64,000 nt of DNA, from contig CM056995.1 of NCBI GenBank assembly GCA_029891345.1, positions 81,717,895 through 81,781,894 on the forward strand, read 5' to 3'. Under the pieces are notes generated by a model. That model worked only from the letters and a program-made list of their open reading frames with translations, searched no databases and had not been told where the DNA came from. This stretch comes from Dryococelus australis. Its lineage: Eukaryota > Arthropoda > Insecta > Phasmatodea > Phasmatidae. A program made the translations under genes and the position numbers. This document shows, piece after piece, positions 43,886 through 55,552 of this stretch (positions within the stretch are counted from its first letter, which is position 1; each line of letters begins with the position of its first letter).

Positions 43886-45118
43886 GGGTAGTCATCTACT
43901 GACTCAATGCATTATTTTCACTAGCTTATCTCTTAGAGTACAGCACACTCATTTATCATGAATTATCACAGCATATGCTTGTTTATTTGCTGGAATAGGT
44001 AAATTTGCAATAATTACAATTCGTGAATTAATCACACTATTTGTAATTCCATTGTTTTGTTTGCTTACATCAAACACAAATATTGCTCCTCTACTTTTAA
44101 ATGTTTAGGTTTCAAGGATCGGTGAACTGTTTTTCTTATAATACATTTCCTGAAACTTTGTATACATATCATATGAAATAAGGAACTCCACATTAGCAAA
44201 TATCATATTTAAATTCACATAGGGGCAAACTTGACTGTTTAGATACAGTTTAATATTCTTCATATAAATTATCGAATACTGATCTATCAGCTTTTAAATT
44301 GTTTTGTCGATTTGTTTGAAAACAAATGACTATGTATCTCAGTTTCTGTGACAAAAAACTTGATTTCACACTCCACTTTATTTTTTGAGCAAGTGGTAGA
44401 GTCGGAAAAACCTCTAAATCCCACAATCTGAATGCGATGTATAAATGATTCCCTTTTTCGATAAATTTTAAAAACTTTACACATTCACAAGTGTTAATTT
44501 AAATATATGGCATTAACCATTCCACACTGTTTCATTAAAATGTTACAACTTCCTTCTTTGTATCCTATATTGCATTCAAATGAATATTGCCAAGTAGAAT
44601 AACTAATTCTTGTTAAGCATTTAATATGACGTGATTGTAGTCTTCAGTAAATCCCCAAAAAAAACTTAACGGTATAATAAATTCATATCATTCACTTGGG
44701 TTTATTTGTAGTGAGTAATCAATAGCATTTTCCACCCAGCCATAAGACCTGTATAAAGATCGCTTACAGTTCCTGAGAGATAGTTCTTCATTGTGGAAGT
44801 AATTCCAACATCTCGTGTTTGATCAATTCCCACTCCATTTAGCAGATATGCAATTCTGCCGATTGAATGGAGTACTCCATTTCTTACTATTGTTGTAGTT
44901 GCTGGATTACTTGCATAGGTTGTCTTTTTAATTGTTCCTCCAATTCTTAAACTTAATATAGATGGTAACGTGTAAATATCGTGATTTTTTAATGGGTATC
45001 CTATTTCCTTAGGAAATGTATACGGACCTGCTCAGAATGGTCCATACACATGTATTTCTGTATTGGTGATTGCATTTTCATAGCTGATTGGTTCTTCAAA
45101 ATTAAGTATGTGTTCCAT
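43886..45118 (-). pseudogene. Polinton major capsid protein, near full length but broken
   Basis: The ATG at 45,118 starts MEHILNFEEPISYENA. VYGPF followed by TGA, then IGYPLKNHDIYTLPSIL, RNGVLHSIGRIAYLLNGVG, RDVGITSTMKNYLSG, and in another frame FIIPLSFFWGFTEDYN, QELVILL, IAFRLWDLEVFPTLP and ADRSVFDN follow. The far C-terminus (about 44,200-43,930) is still readable: YVNLNMIF, IFVFDVSKQNN and AYAVIIHDK. The whole double jelly-roll is traceable, with several stops and at least three frame changes. It thus covers the C-terminal third that element 1 lacks. Confidence 0.82.
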
Positions 45119-45149
45119 TTCTATTAACAGTATATCCTAATTATTCTAA

Positions 45150-45680
45150 ATACAATTTGTTGCCTTGTGTTAACTTTATGGGTAACTTATTTGAAGTGAG
45201 CATTTTATGCTTGCATTTACCTCTCTCTATAATTCCTTTCTTCGAAATAAGTTCCATAGTGACATAGTTCTTAAAAAAAACTGCATACTTTACGTTCGAA
45301 TTCAATTTTGTACACAATACCCATTATGATCGCAATGGGCAATGAAATAAAACTGTTTATATAGCTTTTTTAAAATGTAAATGGATGGTAATTTCTTTGT
45401 ACATCTTCAGGTAATTCCCCTTTAATGAATGTTTCTAAGTTATCCAACATATAAGATCCCACCACTATCACAATCTTGTTTTTTTTTCACCAATATTAGT
45501 TGTAAATTATTGGTTATACATATCAATGTTTGGTATGCTGTTGTATGTAACAAATTCGATTAGACTTATTTGCCATTCTCCATATAACTCCAAAGCTGAG
45601 AAATATACAGCATGCAATTGCAATGAATTTCCAGTTAATATCAATGCAATTGAAATATTACTAATATGTTTTAATATTAC
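45150..45680 (-). pseudogene. Polinton penton relic
   Basis: Downstream of a minus-strand ATATATAAGTAAG TATA-like word (about 45,684-45,697), one frame reads ALELYGEWQISLIEFVTYNS and IPNIDMYNQ before a stop. This is the penton signature also seen in element 1 (GEW..GLVDFQTYNS). Another frame gives VVGSYMLDNLETFIKGEL, the counterpart of AGAYELKDMEYFIKKSL. The C-terminal half is poorly alignable. Confidence 0.6.
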
Positions 45681-45701
45681 ACTTACTTATATATCCTATT
45701 T

Positions 45702-46190
45702 ATAGTAAAAAAAATGTAAGCATAAATGTCTGCAATTGATTGTATTTGGTTAATTTTCCATTTTGTAATTGTACCTTAATTGCATGTTTTCTAAATAAAT
45801 ATATATTTAAATTGGAGGTTGTAAATCGCAGAAACTGTCATAATAAAATGAATGAGTTATGTTCTTAACTAATACATTCCAATGTATTCCTTCATTTTGT
45901 ATCGAATCTAAGTTAACAATTATACATTGACGAATATTTGGACTCTTTGGTAAATCGTCTCTCATATACACTCCTCATCAATAGAGAGTTTCCAGTTTCT
46001 TTACAAATATATTAATATCTTTGTTTGCTAATGCATGTTTAGGAAGACTATTTAGTAGTTTCTGCACATTTTCCACGTTTCGAGCTTGTTTGTCCTTGTC
46101 CAACTTTATAGGATTTCGAATACATTCCTTTACCTTCTGATTTAACTGCTCTACTACTAATTGCCGAAACTCCTCCGAAGATTTAATCAA
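45702..46190 (-). pseudogene. adenain-like protease relic
   Basis: The frame 46,190-45,978 gives the N-terminal helix region (LPKHALANKDINIFVKKLET). The next frame carries CIIVNLD, EGIHWNVLV with the catalytic His, FYYDSFCDLQPPI with the acidic residue, and NTINCRHLCLHFF with the catalytic Cys. The Gln codon expected about six residues before the Cys is TAA, and one more stop follows PPI. His, Asp and Cys are thus present, but the frame is broken. It follows the PLA2-like gene and precedes penton. Confidence 0.75.
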
Positions 46191-46612
46191 GGGCTGTTAA
46201 TGCTGGAAATAGGAATGGAATTATTCCTCCAGTCTTTGTTTTTCGTTTGGTTTTGCATTTTAAGACCAAGCCTCTCTTCTCCTTTGTGCCATAATTATAT
46301 CAACAAGCCAAGTTCCAAGCTTTCCACCTGTAAGTGTGGATGGATTCTTCCTTATATTTGTAGCTTTATCAGCTAGAATCGCATTTGTTATATGTCTTTT
46401 TTCCAAATTGTTTGTTTCATCGTAAACCATACCATGTTCTTTACACGTGTTATTCAAATAGTTTATTCCTTGATCGTTCTGTGTCAAACGTTTGGCAAGT
46501 TTAATACCTGGTCCACAATAATTTTATTTTGGCAAATGCAATTCAAATGGTAATTTGTTGACCAATATATTCAATACACCACATCCTTTTTGATGTGTTT
46601 AGTACGAGCCAT
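46110..46612 (-). pseudogene. PLA2-like domain plus hydrophobic core segment
   Basis: The ATG at 46,612 begins MARTKHIKK; a frame change then leads to LVNKLPFELHLPK, a stop, and NYCGPGIKLAKRLTQNDQGI, ending NTCKEHGMVYDETNNLEKRH. This is the phospholipase A2-like domain of Polinton and parvovirus-type capsid proteins, which helps virions leave endosomes in the viruses that carry it. The calcium loop YCGPG is kept. The catalytic HD pair is HG here, so activity would be lost. Further on, in another frame, KTKRKTKTGGIIPFLFPALT is the hydrophobic core segment matching element 1's GGFLPALIPA. Confidence 0.7.
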
Positions 46613-46673
46613 TGTTTTCAACTGAATGCAAGCCTATATGTAAACCTACATTTATAGTTTTATGTTTTGTATG

Positions 46674-47330
46674 TTACATAATAATTGTGTAGAAATGAAG
46701 GTTATAAAACTAAATGTAGCTCTGATGGTAACTGTCAATACAAAAGAAAACATATATGAACAGAAACATGGTATTCTTTTACCATCAAATATACGTTGTA
46801 TAATAAGCGGTCCTTATTCATGTGGAAAAACCTGTGATATTATGTCGCTGTTGAACATCGAAATGGACTAAAATTTGAAAATGTATATGAGTTTTCTAAA
46901 ACAATACAAGTGAAATATAAACTATTAGTGAGCATTTTGTCATTAATTGAAGGAATGCAATATTTCCCTTCTAAAAAATAAAGAATATATAGTGCCTCCA
47001 AATGAAACATTACCCAATTCCGTATTTATTTTTGATGATGTTTGGTGTAAACAACAGGGTTAAATTCAGCAATATTTTAGTTTTGGTCGACATTCAAAAG
47101 TTGATTGTTTTATTTATCACCAAGTTACACACATATACCAAAACATAATTTGTGCGCTAATGTAAATATTGCAATTTTGTTTCAAATAGATAATATGCAT
47201 TTACAACATATTTACAGTGATCATGTTTTAGGCGATATGACATTTACAAACTTTAAAGAAATGTGTTTTACTGTTGGAAAGAATAATACTGATTTTTGGT
47301 TATTATATCAACACTGGTTTTGATAGTTTT
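46674..47330 (+). pseudogene. FtsK/A32-type packaging ATPase relic
   Basis: KHGILLPSNIRCIISGPYSC leads into GKT, a complete Walker A (GPYSCGKT at 46,809-46,832). A Walker B region with NSVFIFDDVW follows near 47,014-47,045. Then come FSFGRHSKVDCF and TYxHIPKHN-like text, NIAILFQIDNMHLQHIYSDH and DMTFTNFKEMC. This order matches the Polinton genome-packaging ATPase. Stops and frame changes separate the parts. The gene points away from the PLA2-like gene, with about 60 bp between their 5' ends. Confidence 0.78.
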
Positions 47331-47459
47331 TTACTTCCAGGTGTAGAACAGTAAGTATTTAAAAGTTTGGATATAGCACTATAAAACATAATTATTACAA
47401 TAGCTGTTTAACCAAAATTCGCTATGGGAATTGTGATTTGAACTGACATATATTTCTAT

Positions 47460-48060
47460 ATATGGGTATGGGTGTGAAAGATAGCATTGAGGTTAACAAA
47501 CATTACATGGATGATTTAAACACTATTATGTTAAATGTATTTAAATCGCAATCAAATTATATTCAAAGAAATTGATAAAGTTTTTGGATTTGAATGATAA
47601 TGTTTATAAAAACATGAGTGTAATTGCAAACATTTGAACCAATATAGCAATGATTTGCAGAGCAATGAACTTAGAATTGAAGAACGCTTAAATGGATTTG
47701 GTAAAGAATTTAATGATATCACAAATATAGTTTATACAACACAACTTACAGAAATACAAGTAAATTTATTAAGAGTTGTAATTAATGAAGTGGTAAGCGA
47801 TACTATTACAACACAAGTTGAAACATGACATGAACAAATAATGCAATATAAAAACATGAATACATAAATAAAAAATTTGGTTTAGACATGCTAACAGATT
47901 TGAGAAAACAAAATAATAATTCGGAAACACAAATAAATTATTTTATTAATGATTTGAGATCTAAAAATGTAACTGAATTGGATGCTGTTTTAAGTAAAGT
48001 CGATAAAATTGAAAAAGTGCAAACTATTCGACATACTGCATCAGTTAGATGAGCAGCAAC
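47460..48060 (+). pseudogene. helical/coiled-coil Polinton protein relic
   Basis: Fragments in several frames: IEVNKHYMDDLNTIMLNVFK, a helix-rich 47,634-47,828 (ELRIEERLNGFGKEFNDITN), and NSETQINYFINDLRSKNVTEL. Charged and heptad-like. Comparable proteins follow the ATPase in other Polintons. No catalytic motif is seen. Confidence 0.45.
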
Positions 48061-48089
48061 TTAATTAATATCTATAAATAGATTGAAAT

Positions 48090-48790
48090 TTAATGTATGA
48101 TCAAAACATGTCTGCCCCTGTTAGGGAGTTACATAATGTTATATGTGCTGCGAAGGAAAAATATTTACAAGCCAAACAAGGCTGTATGGAATGTGATGAT
48201 TTAAACAAATAAATATTTAATCATGTTACGAGTAGAATGGATACATTGCATTCTTTCTTAAATAAGCCTAATGAAACCATTTTGAAAATTAAAACTGAAG
48301 AAGAATCTTTAACAAAGAAGAGCCAAAAGGAACACCTTTCTCATTTAACACAGCATTATTTAGCTTTAAAACAATCTACATCCATGCAAGACATGATCTT
48401 TGATGTTTATCGACATGACAATGTATGGTTCCTGGGAGATTCGGTAATAATGTTCCTGCTTGACTATAAAATTAAAATTGGTGATTACATAACTGATATG
48501 AGTTAAGGATTGTTTGAATTATTGTTTAAAAATTTTCCAAATGGATATTCCGTTACTGATTTTAATATAAACAACATATTCGCCGAATAAATGCTAACAT
48601 TCGTTCAGGAAATAAAAACCACCCAAAATACATTTAATAACCAATATTGTCGGAAGTGGAATATATAAAGATGAAGTTGGTGATGGTTTTTCTCCTGTAT
48701 ATTGGAACAATCCTAATGAATTGGTTGATAGATTAAAACTTGTCATTGCTTCGAGAGTCTGGGAATAATTCTTATACAAACAAAATTGTT
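48090..48790 (+). pseudogene. Polinton-associated protein relic (DUF8207-like)
   Basis: The pattern SAPVRELHNVICAAKEKYL, GCMECDDLNK, LHSFLNKPNETILK, then FLGDSVIMFLLDYKIKIGDY, ITDMS, a stop, LFELLFKNFPNGY and, further on, a DNPNELVDRL-like segment resembles a protein commonly next to the integrase in insect Polintons; I recall the second half being labelled DUF8207. Function unknown. Interrupted by stops. Confidence 0.5.
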
Positions 48791-49788
48791 TCTAATATTT
48801 ATGAGTTAACAGAAGATGTTTCTATTATCAATGAAATTGAGTAAGATTTCTCAAGAGCTTCACACCTCTGCAAAGAAAAGATATAATAGAAGAATAGTTA
48901 TAATTCATGGTTTATATGATCTTTTTCAAGCTGATTTGTGTGAAATGACATTGCTTTCCAAATACAATATGGTATTCAAGTATATGTTAACAATAATAGA
49001 TGTTTATTCAAAGTATGTTTGGGTTATACTGTTGAAAAACATAACTGGGAAACTGTTAATAAATAAATAGAGATTGTTTTGAAAGCGAGATACCCAAGTT
49101 CGCTCCAAACTGATAGAGGAACCAAATTCTTTTCTACACCATTCTAGAAACTAATAACTGAATATGGTATTAATCACTATGCAAGGTATTCGGAGTTTAA
49201 AGCCAGTGTTGCGGTACGTTACAGCAAATCGATAAAGCAGTTAATAAATAAACTTTTCACTTCAAGGGGGACTTACAAATGGGCCGATGTTTTGCCTGAA
49301 ATAGTTAAATTTAATTAATTCCAGATATCATAGAACTATCAAGATGGCACCCAAAGAAGTTACAGATAATACTTTAATGAAAACTATTTATAATAATGTT
49401 AAAGTCATCGACAAAAAAACCAAAGTTCAAAATTTGGTGAATTTATACATATCTAGAAAACAGAAAGGTATCATTGAAAAAAATGTACCATTAATTGGTC
49501 TTGTGAAATATTTAACACTATTTAAATTAGACAAACACATCCCAGAGTGTGTTACCTAGAAACATATGATGGAGAATCAATAAAAGGCTTTTTTGCGAAC
49601 ATTAACTGCAAAAATTCAGTTCTGCAAATGAATATTTGATTGATAAAATCATTCAAAGCAAGAAAGATATGTCCTTGGTTCGCTGTAGGGGTTACTCAAA
49701 AGCACACGACTCCTGGGTTAAGAATCAAATCTTAAAAGATTGTAATACAATGTTTGTAAAAAAAATTCTGATAGAAAATAAAATGTAA
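48791..49788 (+). pseudogene. Polinton rve integrase with chromodomain, inactive
   Basis: 48,816-49,070 encodes LHTSAKKRYNRRIVIIHGLY, DLFQADLCEM with the first catalytic Asp (48,933-48,935) and FKYMLTIIDVYSKYVWVILL. SLQTDRGTKFF near 49,100-49,130 holds the second Asp. In SVAVRYSKS near 49,205-49,230 the expected catalytic Glu is Val (GTA at 49,214-49,216). 49,344-49,559 continues with MAPKEVTDN and the region after the core. CRGYSKAHDSWV near 49,690-49,725 is the chromodomain. The integrase inserts the element with 6-bp duplications in active copies. Frame changes and the Glu loss make it dead. Confidence 0.8.
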
Positions 49789-50369
49789 ATGTTTTTTATT
49801 AATTAATAAACCTATAGATATATGATTAATTTAGTATTTATTCTGAAATCAATCCCCTTGTATATTCGATTACAGTTTTATTGGATTAATATTTGAGTGA
49901 TAATCCTGTGTGGTTAAATCATTTTAATTATACATTTCTATAAAATGTTTCTAACTTATTTATTTCTTAACTTAGACTTTTTTCTAAAAATAAGTCTTTG
50001 CTGGGAGACTGTTAAGTTTTCCATAACTGCTGCCTGTTATAAAGGAAAGGGAATGTTAATCATGTGTTACTGGTCGGATTCAAGAATGCAAAAAAGAAAG
50101 GATAGATGAACAAGAGAAATAGAACTAAACCTGTGTTGAAGTTTATTGCATGTTCCTAATAAAACTTTCATCTAGTTTCTCTATCTAACGCTATTATTTT
50201 CAATCTAGTTATTAATGTTAAGGGAAGATTTTTTCAGCAAAAGTTGTTAAATATTTATTCGATGGATATAAAGGATCAGACACTTGAGACCCAAAATGCG
50301 AGAATTTTTCAACATCTCCTGGTAATAAAGGTATGAATGCTGTTGACCAGCTCTAGGTATGGTGAATCA
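49789..50369. other. AT-rich spacer, nothing recognised
   Basis: No motif-bearing frame. Polymerase B might be expected here but is not visible. Confidence 0.4.
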
Positions 50370-50945
50370 GGGGAAGGGGCTGATGGGGGAATAACCATTA
50401 CTCTCACAGAACCAGACAGGGCAGATTTTTCGGGAGAGTCCACAATTCACGGATAAAGCTTAGTTTTGCAAACAAATAAACACATTCGGAACAGTCCAAA
50501 CTTCGCTGTGCGAAAGGGTGCATGACTTTGGATTGGTAGAGATGGGTCCGGGGCTGCATAGACGAGCAATTCTCGAGATATCCGAAAAACACATTCTGGG
50601 CTGATGAAGAATGGAGGGGGGTCGGGGTGCATGGCCTTGGATCGACAGTGAGGGAGCAGCACCCTCCATGAGCAGGGTAGTCCTCATGGAAACCAACTCT
50701 GCATTGGAGAGGGAATAGGGCTGCATGGGCAGGGCAGCCCTCTGAAAACGTACTCTGCATTGGAGGGGGTGTTGTTCCATGACCTTGGAAAAGAGCCTCT
50801 TTTCGCACATTCATTTTCTGGGCAAGGGAAGGGAGGAGGGGTGTAGTCAGGAGCGACACAGAGGCTTCTCGCTGGTTTCTGCCATGTTAGTTCTTCACCA
50901 AGCCTCCCCCTGCATAGACACGACTTCACCTGTCTTCGGAGTGTG
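50370..50945. other. GC-richer insert with local repeats
   Basis: It differs in composition from the rest of element 2. AACTCTGCATTGGAGAGGG and TACTCTGCATTGGAGGGGG lie about 60 bp apart. GGGCTGCAT, GGGTGCATG and GGCAGGGCAGCCCTC words also recur. Open frames on the minus strand overlap and lack motifs. Possibly a foreign insertion or an old satellite-like segment. Confidence 0.4.
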
Positions 50946-51338
50946 ATAGCTGCGATTCTTGTTAAGTGATATGATATAATCTTGGGTTCAGATCTCGTTC
51001 ACAGTCTTAGTAAATTAAAATGTGAAATATTTTTTATAAGTTTTTTATTTATCGGGGAAAAAAATTTAAATTTTCATGCCATAGTGTGTTTATCGTGCAA
51101 AATTCGTTTTTGTGTTCAGTGGATGAAACTTCACAGCATTTTCAACTCGCGTTTTTGTTACAAAGTGCTGTGAATTTGAATTTCACAGACTTGAGGGAAA
51201 TTCGTAGTATGTCTGTTATTTTTAAATATTTCACTTTCATACATTCACATAGTTGTAGGGCGAATAGTGTAATAAAGTCGTTAATAGTAGCTTGATAGGT
51301 AAATTTCATTTGTGAATTAAAACTCAGCCACTCTCCAC

Positions 51339-51340
<2 letters not shown>
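50946..51340. other. AT-rich spacer, nothing recognised
   Basis: No gene or repeat identified. Confidence 0.4.

Positions 51341-51433
<93 letters not shown>
51338..51433. repeat. (GT)n(TA)n microsatellite
   Basis: A short GT run followed by about 40 TA units. Confidence 0.95.
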
Positions 51434-51434
<1 letters not shown>

Positions 51435-51469
51435 CAGATTATAAGCAGGTGCACATTCATTCATTGACT

Positions 51470-52150
51470 GACCTCTCCGAGGTGGACGGATGTGTTTTGG
51501 GAGAGGTGCGATCTCATTACGGGTATTTATATTATGCTATTATGTCTGTTTAAAATTTAAAATGCGTGTATTTTGGAAATATTTATTTGTCCATGTTAAT
51601 TGGAAGTGCTAAATCATTACCTCTGTGTTTTGCTTATTAAATTGCATGCAGTACTTTGTAGGGATACATTTTTTTCTAGATATAATTCAGGATTTATAGG
51701 AATAGTGTTAAAATTGTTTAGTCAATCATATTCAGAGTGTTTTGCCATAATTTAAACTCGCCCATAAGCTTCACATATATAAGTTGGTGAACGTCATATT
51801 CTGACGCCATTCCTTCACCATCCTCCAAGGTGGACGGATGTGTTGTGGGAGAGGTGCAATTTCATTATGTGTTTGTTTAATTTATTTGGAAACATTCGAT
51901 TTGTTAAAAATTTCCGAGTTTTTCACATCAGTCTATAGTCAAATGCAGCTCATAGGTTGACGTAAGTCCTATATACAAGTCACTGCTTCACTGAGCTCGC
52001 AGCCGGACAGACTTGTTTTGAGAGAGGTGCGATTTCACTATGCATGTTAATAAATTAATTTCTTTTAACATGTGGATTACATTTCTTAAGTTACTCACCA
52101 GTCTTACAGGCAGACGGATGTGTATCATGTTTGGTATGTGCAAGAGTAGT
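51470..52150. repeat. diverged repeat with GGTGGACGGATGTGTT core
   Basis: GAGGTGGACGGATGTGTTTT with GGGAGAGGTGCGATCTCATT occurs near 51,479. AAGGTGGACGGATGTGTTGT with GGGAGAGGTGCAATTTCATT occurs near 51,830. Weaker copies lie near 52,003 (GAGAGAGGTGCGATTTCACT) and 52,105 (GGCAGACGGATGTGTA). Spacing shrinks from about 350 to 170 to 100 bp. It lies only in the right arm of element 2. Confidence 0.7.
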
Positions 52151-52764
52151 GACATATTTCTTATTATTGTGTTCATTAGCCATTTAATTTATTGGGACAT
52201 TTTTTGCTTTGTTAATTAATTCCATACTGCACACTCACATAATTGTGTTCGTTCGTTATACTTCTTTCATGTAAATTATATTTCAAACATACAGCGTGGG
52301 GTAGTAAAACCATGTATTTATCTCTTTACGTATAATTTATTTTTTCATTATGTAATAATTTCATATTGGAGACTCACTTAATTGTACTTGTTTAATACTT
52401 GTCGACACCAGATGTTATTCACATAATTGTGTTCGTTTGAAATTTGCGATCCCATGCATGTAATTTATTCGTAGGTAGAACTCGTTTAATACTCTGAAAT
52501 TCTCTCATGCAACACTGTTATTCATTTGGAATAATACTATCTTTCAATGTCACCTATCTACCAACACCATCTACAATAAATATCACTACAAAAAAAAATT
52601 ACACTTATGCTACTCTTGCACAAAACTCACCTCAAATATACCCCATCCCCAACACGTCACACCTAAATGGAGTGCCAGAGCTCCAAAGATGAGGACGTAC
52701 CAAAGCTCCTGTTCCCCACAATAAGATAGAAAGAAAATGACAGATTTGACCCTTAGTACACTCT
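52151..52764. repeat. right subterminal region of element 2
   Basis: TCACATAATTGTGTTCGTT recurs (near 52,235 and 52,420), with a weaker TCACTTAATTGTACTTGTT near 52,375. The frame at 52,507-52,692 is motif-free. Confidence 0.5.
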
Positions 52765-53018
52765 TGAACTAAATACACAAAAAATATGAATTAACCCTTT
52801 CAATACATTTTCCACTTTCATTACATTTAACCCTTCCTATACACTTACCCCTTTCAATTAGATTAACCCTTTAATCAATTTGATTAACTCTTCCAATCAA
52901 TTTAATTAACCATTTCAATCAATTCAATTCCCCATCAACCAATTCAATCAATGATATCCCTTTGATATCAATAAAAGCGGAATCCCTTTGGGGTTAGAAT
53001 CATCACGACCCTACTACT
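52765..53018 (-). repeat. right TIR of element 2
   Basis: Inverted counterpart of 39,265-39,445 with extra AATTAACCCTTTCAAT-type units, so it is about 70 bp longer than the left. Confidence 0.85.
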
Positions 53019-53225
53019 TTACTGGGCGATTGTTATGCTATCATTATCTTCTGGAATCAAATTGAGTCGAAAATAAGATCAGGACAAAATTGTCGGTCAA
53101 CAATACCACAGAAAACCAAGTTGCTAGAAAACCCTCCGTTATTTTTTCTTGCTACTGGGGATAGCAACAAATCTCTCGTGTATCTATTATAATTTCGGCG
53201 TCCATTATGTAAATTGTTGTTTTAG
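53019..53225. other. right flank of element 2
   Basis: No feature recognised. Confidence 0.4.
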
Positions 53226-53268
53226 TGGTTTGCCAGGTATTATGGAAGTTCTACTGGATGCTGTGAAG
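53226..53268 (+). other. candidate 43-nt exon
   Basis: TTGTTGTTTTAG resembles a splice acceptor just before 53,226, and GTGAAG|GTAAGT is a near-ideal donor at its end. All three frames except one are open; one reads MEVLLDAVK. Splice-like sites of this quality arise by chance, so support is weak. Confidence 0.2.
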
Positions 53269-54221
53269 GTAAGTTACGATATATTAATGCAGTAGGTTCC
53301 AAAATAGCTGGGTATTTATTTATGTACTATTTTGGTCCTTGTTTATTGCCTATCAGCAGGAAACAACCACGTGTGTCGCATATGTTTGAGTTTGAATGAT
53401 TTATCTCGATCAGTGTAAATGTAATGTTCCAAAACTGAGAGAGAAATTTGGAAAACAATAACAGCATTTATTCAGACGAAAATTCTGAAACGAAACTTGG
53501 AATAAATAAGTTGACATTTTCTAAAATTCTCAAGAAAATGATTATATATATATAATTACGTTTGATAGATGTTTGTCAACTATCATCATGCATCTGATTC
53601 GCGCATGTGTATATATATATATATATATATACAAGTATGCTTACAATTGCGCGTACAGTGTCTCTCCGCCCCCGGCAAATTCTCTACGCAAGACAGTTTT
53701 AACCAGTCTGCCATGGAAAAGTATTGATCGGACGACGTGTGTTGAAACCAACTACAGAAAAATTGACAAATACCTTAAAAACTTACTTTTAAATCTCATG
53801 AACACTTACATTAATGTTGAAGGAAGCCCATGTTGATGGTTTTACGACTCGTAGTAGCGTAAATACAGCAGAAATAAATGTTCTTGGTTGGATTTGCACC
53901 GGCCGCGTCAAAGTCCCCGAGCGTTAGCTAGTATACTGGCGAGTTTGGGCGCCGTGCGGGTGTTGATGCTGGCCACCACTAGAGTGCAGCAGTGTTCCTT
54001 CTTCGATGCGCGCCGGAAGGACTTACCTGGCCCGCGCACTTTTGAGTGGCTAATTTCAAATGTAACGGAAATGACGACGCAGATAATGCACTGGACTATT
54101 CTTTACTGTTAGTGATTTTTGGGTACCCCGATACGGAATAATTGAGTAACTGATTTTTTCGACAGCGGCTCTCTATTGGTGGATTATTGTAGCTACCCCC
54201 ATAGCGAGGCAATGCTCGATT
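53269..54221. other. unassigned, with GC-richer end
   Basis: (TA)n at 53,607-53,631. From about 53,890 GC content rises and an open frame (53,888-54,112) occurs, without recognisable motifs. It leads into the promoter-like site at 54,226. Confidence 0.35.
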
Positions 54222-54225
54222 TTTG

Positions 54226-54276
54226 TATATAATCGACGGTGAAACCTGGTATCGGAGTCAGACGCTTGGCTGCGAG
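54226..54276 (+). promoter_or_regulatory. TATA box, initiator and short first exon ending in a donor
   Basis: TATATAAT at 54,226-54,233 is followed about 30 bp later by GAGTCAGACG, an arthropod-type initiator. GCGAG|GTAAGT, a consensus splice donor, follows at 54,276/54,277. CTATTGGTGG, a CCAAT box, lies about 50 bp upstream. Together they look like a core promoter with a non-coding first exon of about 17-20 nt. No downstream exon is identified with confidence. Confidence 0.35.

Positions 54277-55552
<1,276 letters not shown>

Larger units (their letters stand above)
39265..53018. mobile_element. Polinton/Maverick element 2, heavily decayed, about 13.8 kb
   Basis: The ends are inverted repeats beginning AGTAGTAGGG, followed by CGTGATGATTCTAACC (left) and TCGTGATGATTCTAACC (right, inverted), then AAGGGTTAATT-type units. 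Inside are relics of the Polinton gene set. Leftward: PLA2-like, protease, penton, major capsid and a small conserved ORF. Rightward: packaging ATPase, an associated protein and integrase. Candidate 6-bp target sites CTACAG and TTACTG agree at four of six positions. All genes carry stops and frame changes, and polymerase B is not seen. It is about 18 kb from element 1 and much more diverged. Confidence 0.85.

Noticed and set aside
50404-50929. Three overlapping minus-strand frames of 80-150 codons
   Set aside because: They lie in a GC-rich repetitive segment, lack motifs and exclude one another.
51341-51553. 70-codon open frame
   Set aside because: It is translated (TA)n repeat with a short non-repetitive tail and no motif.
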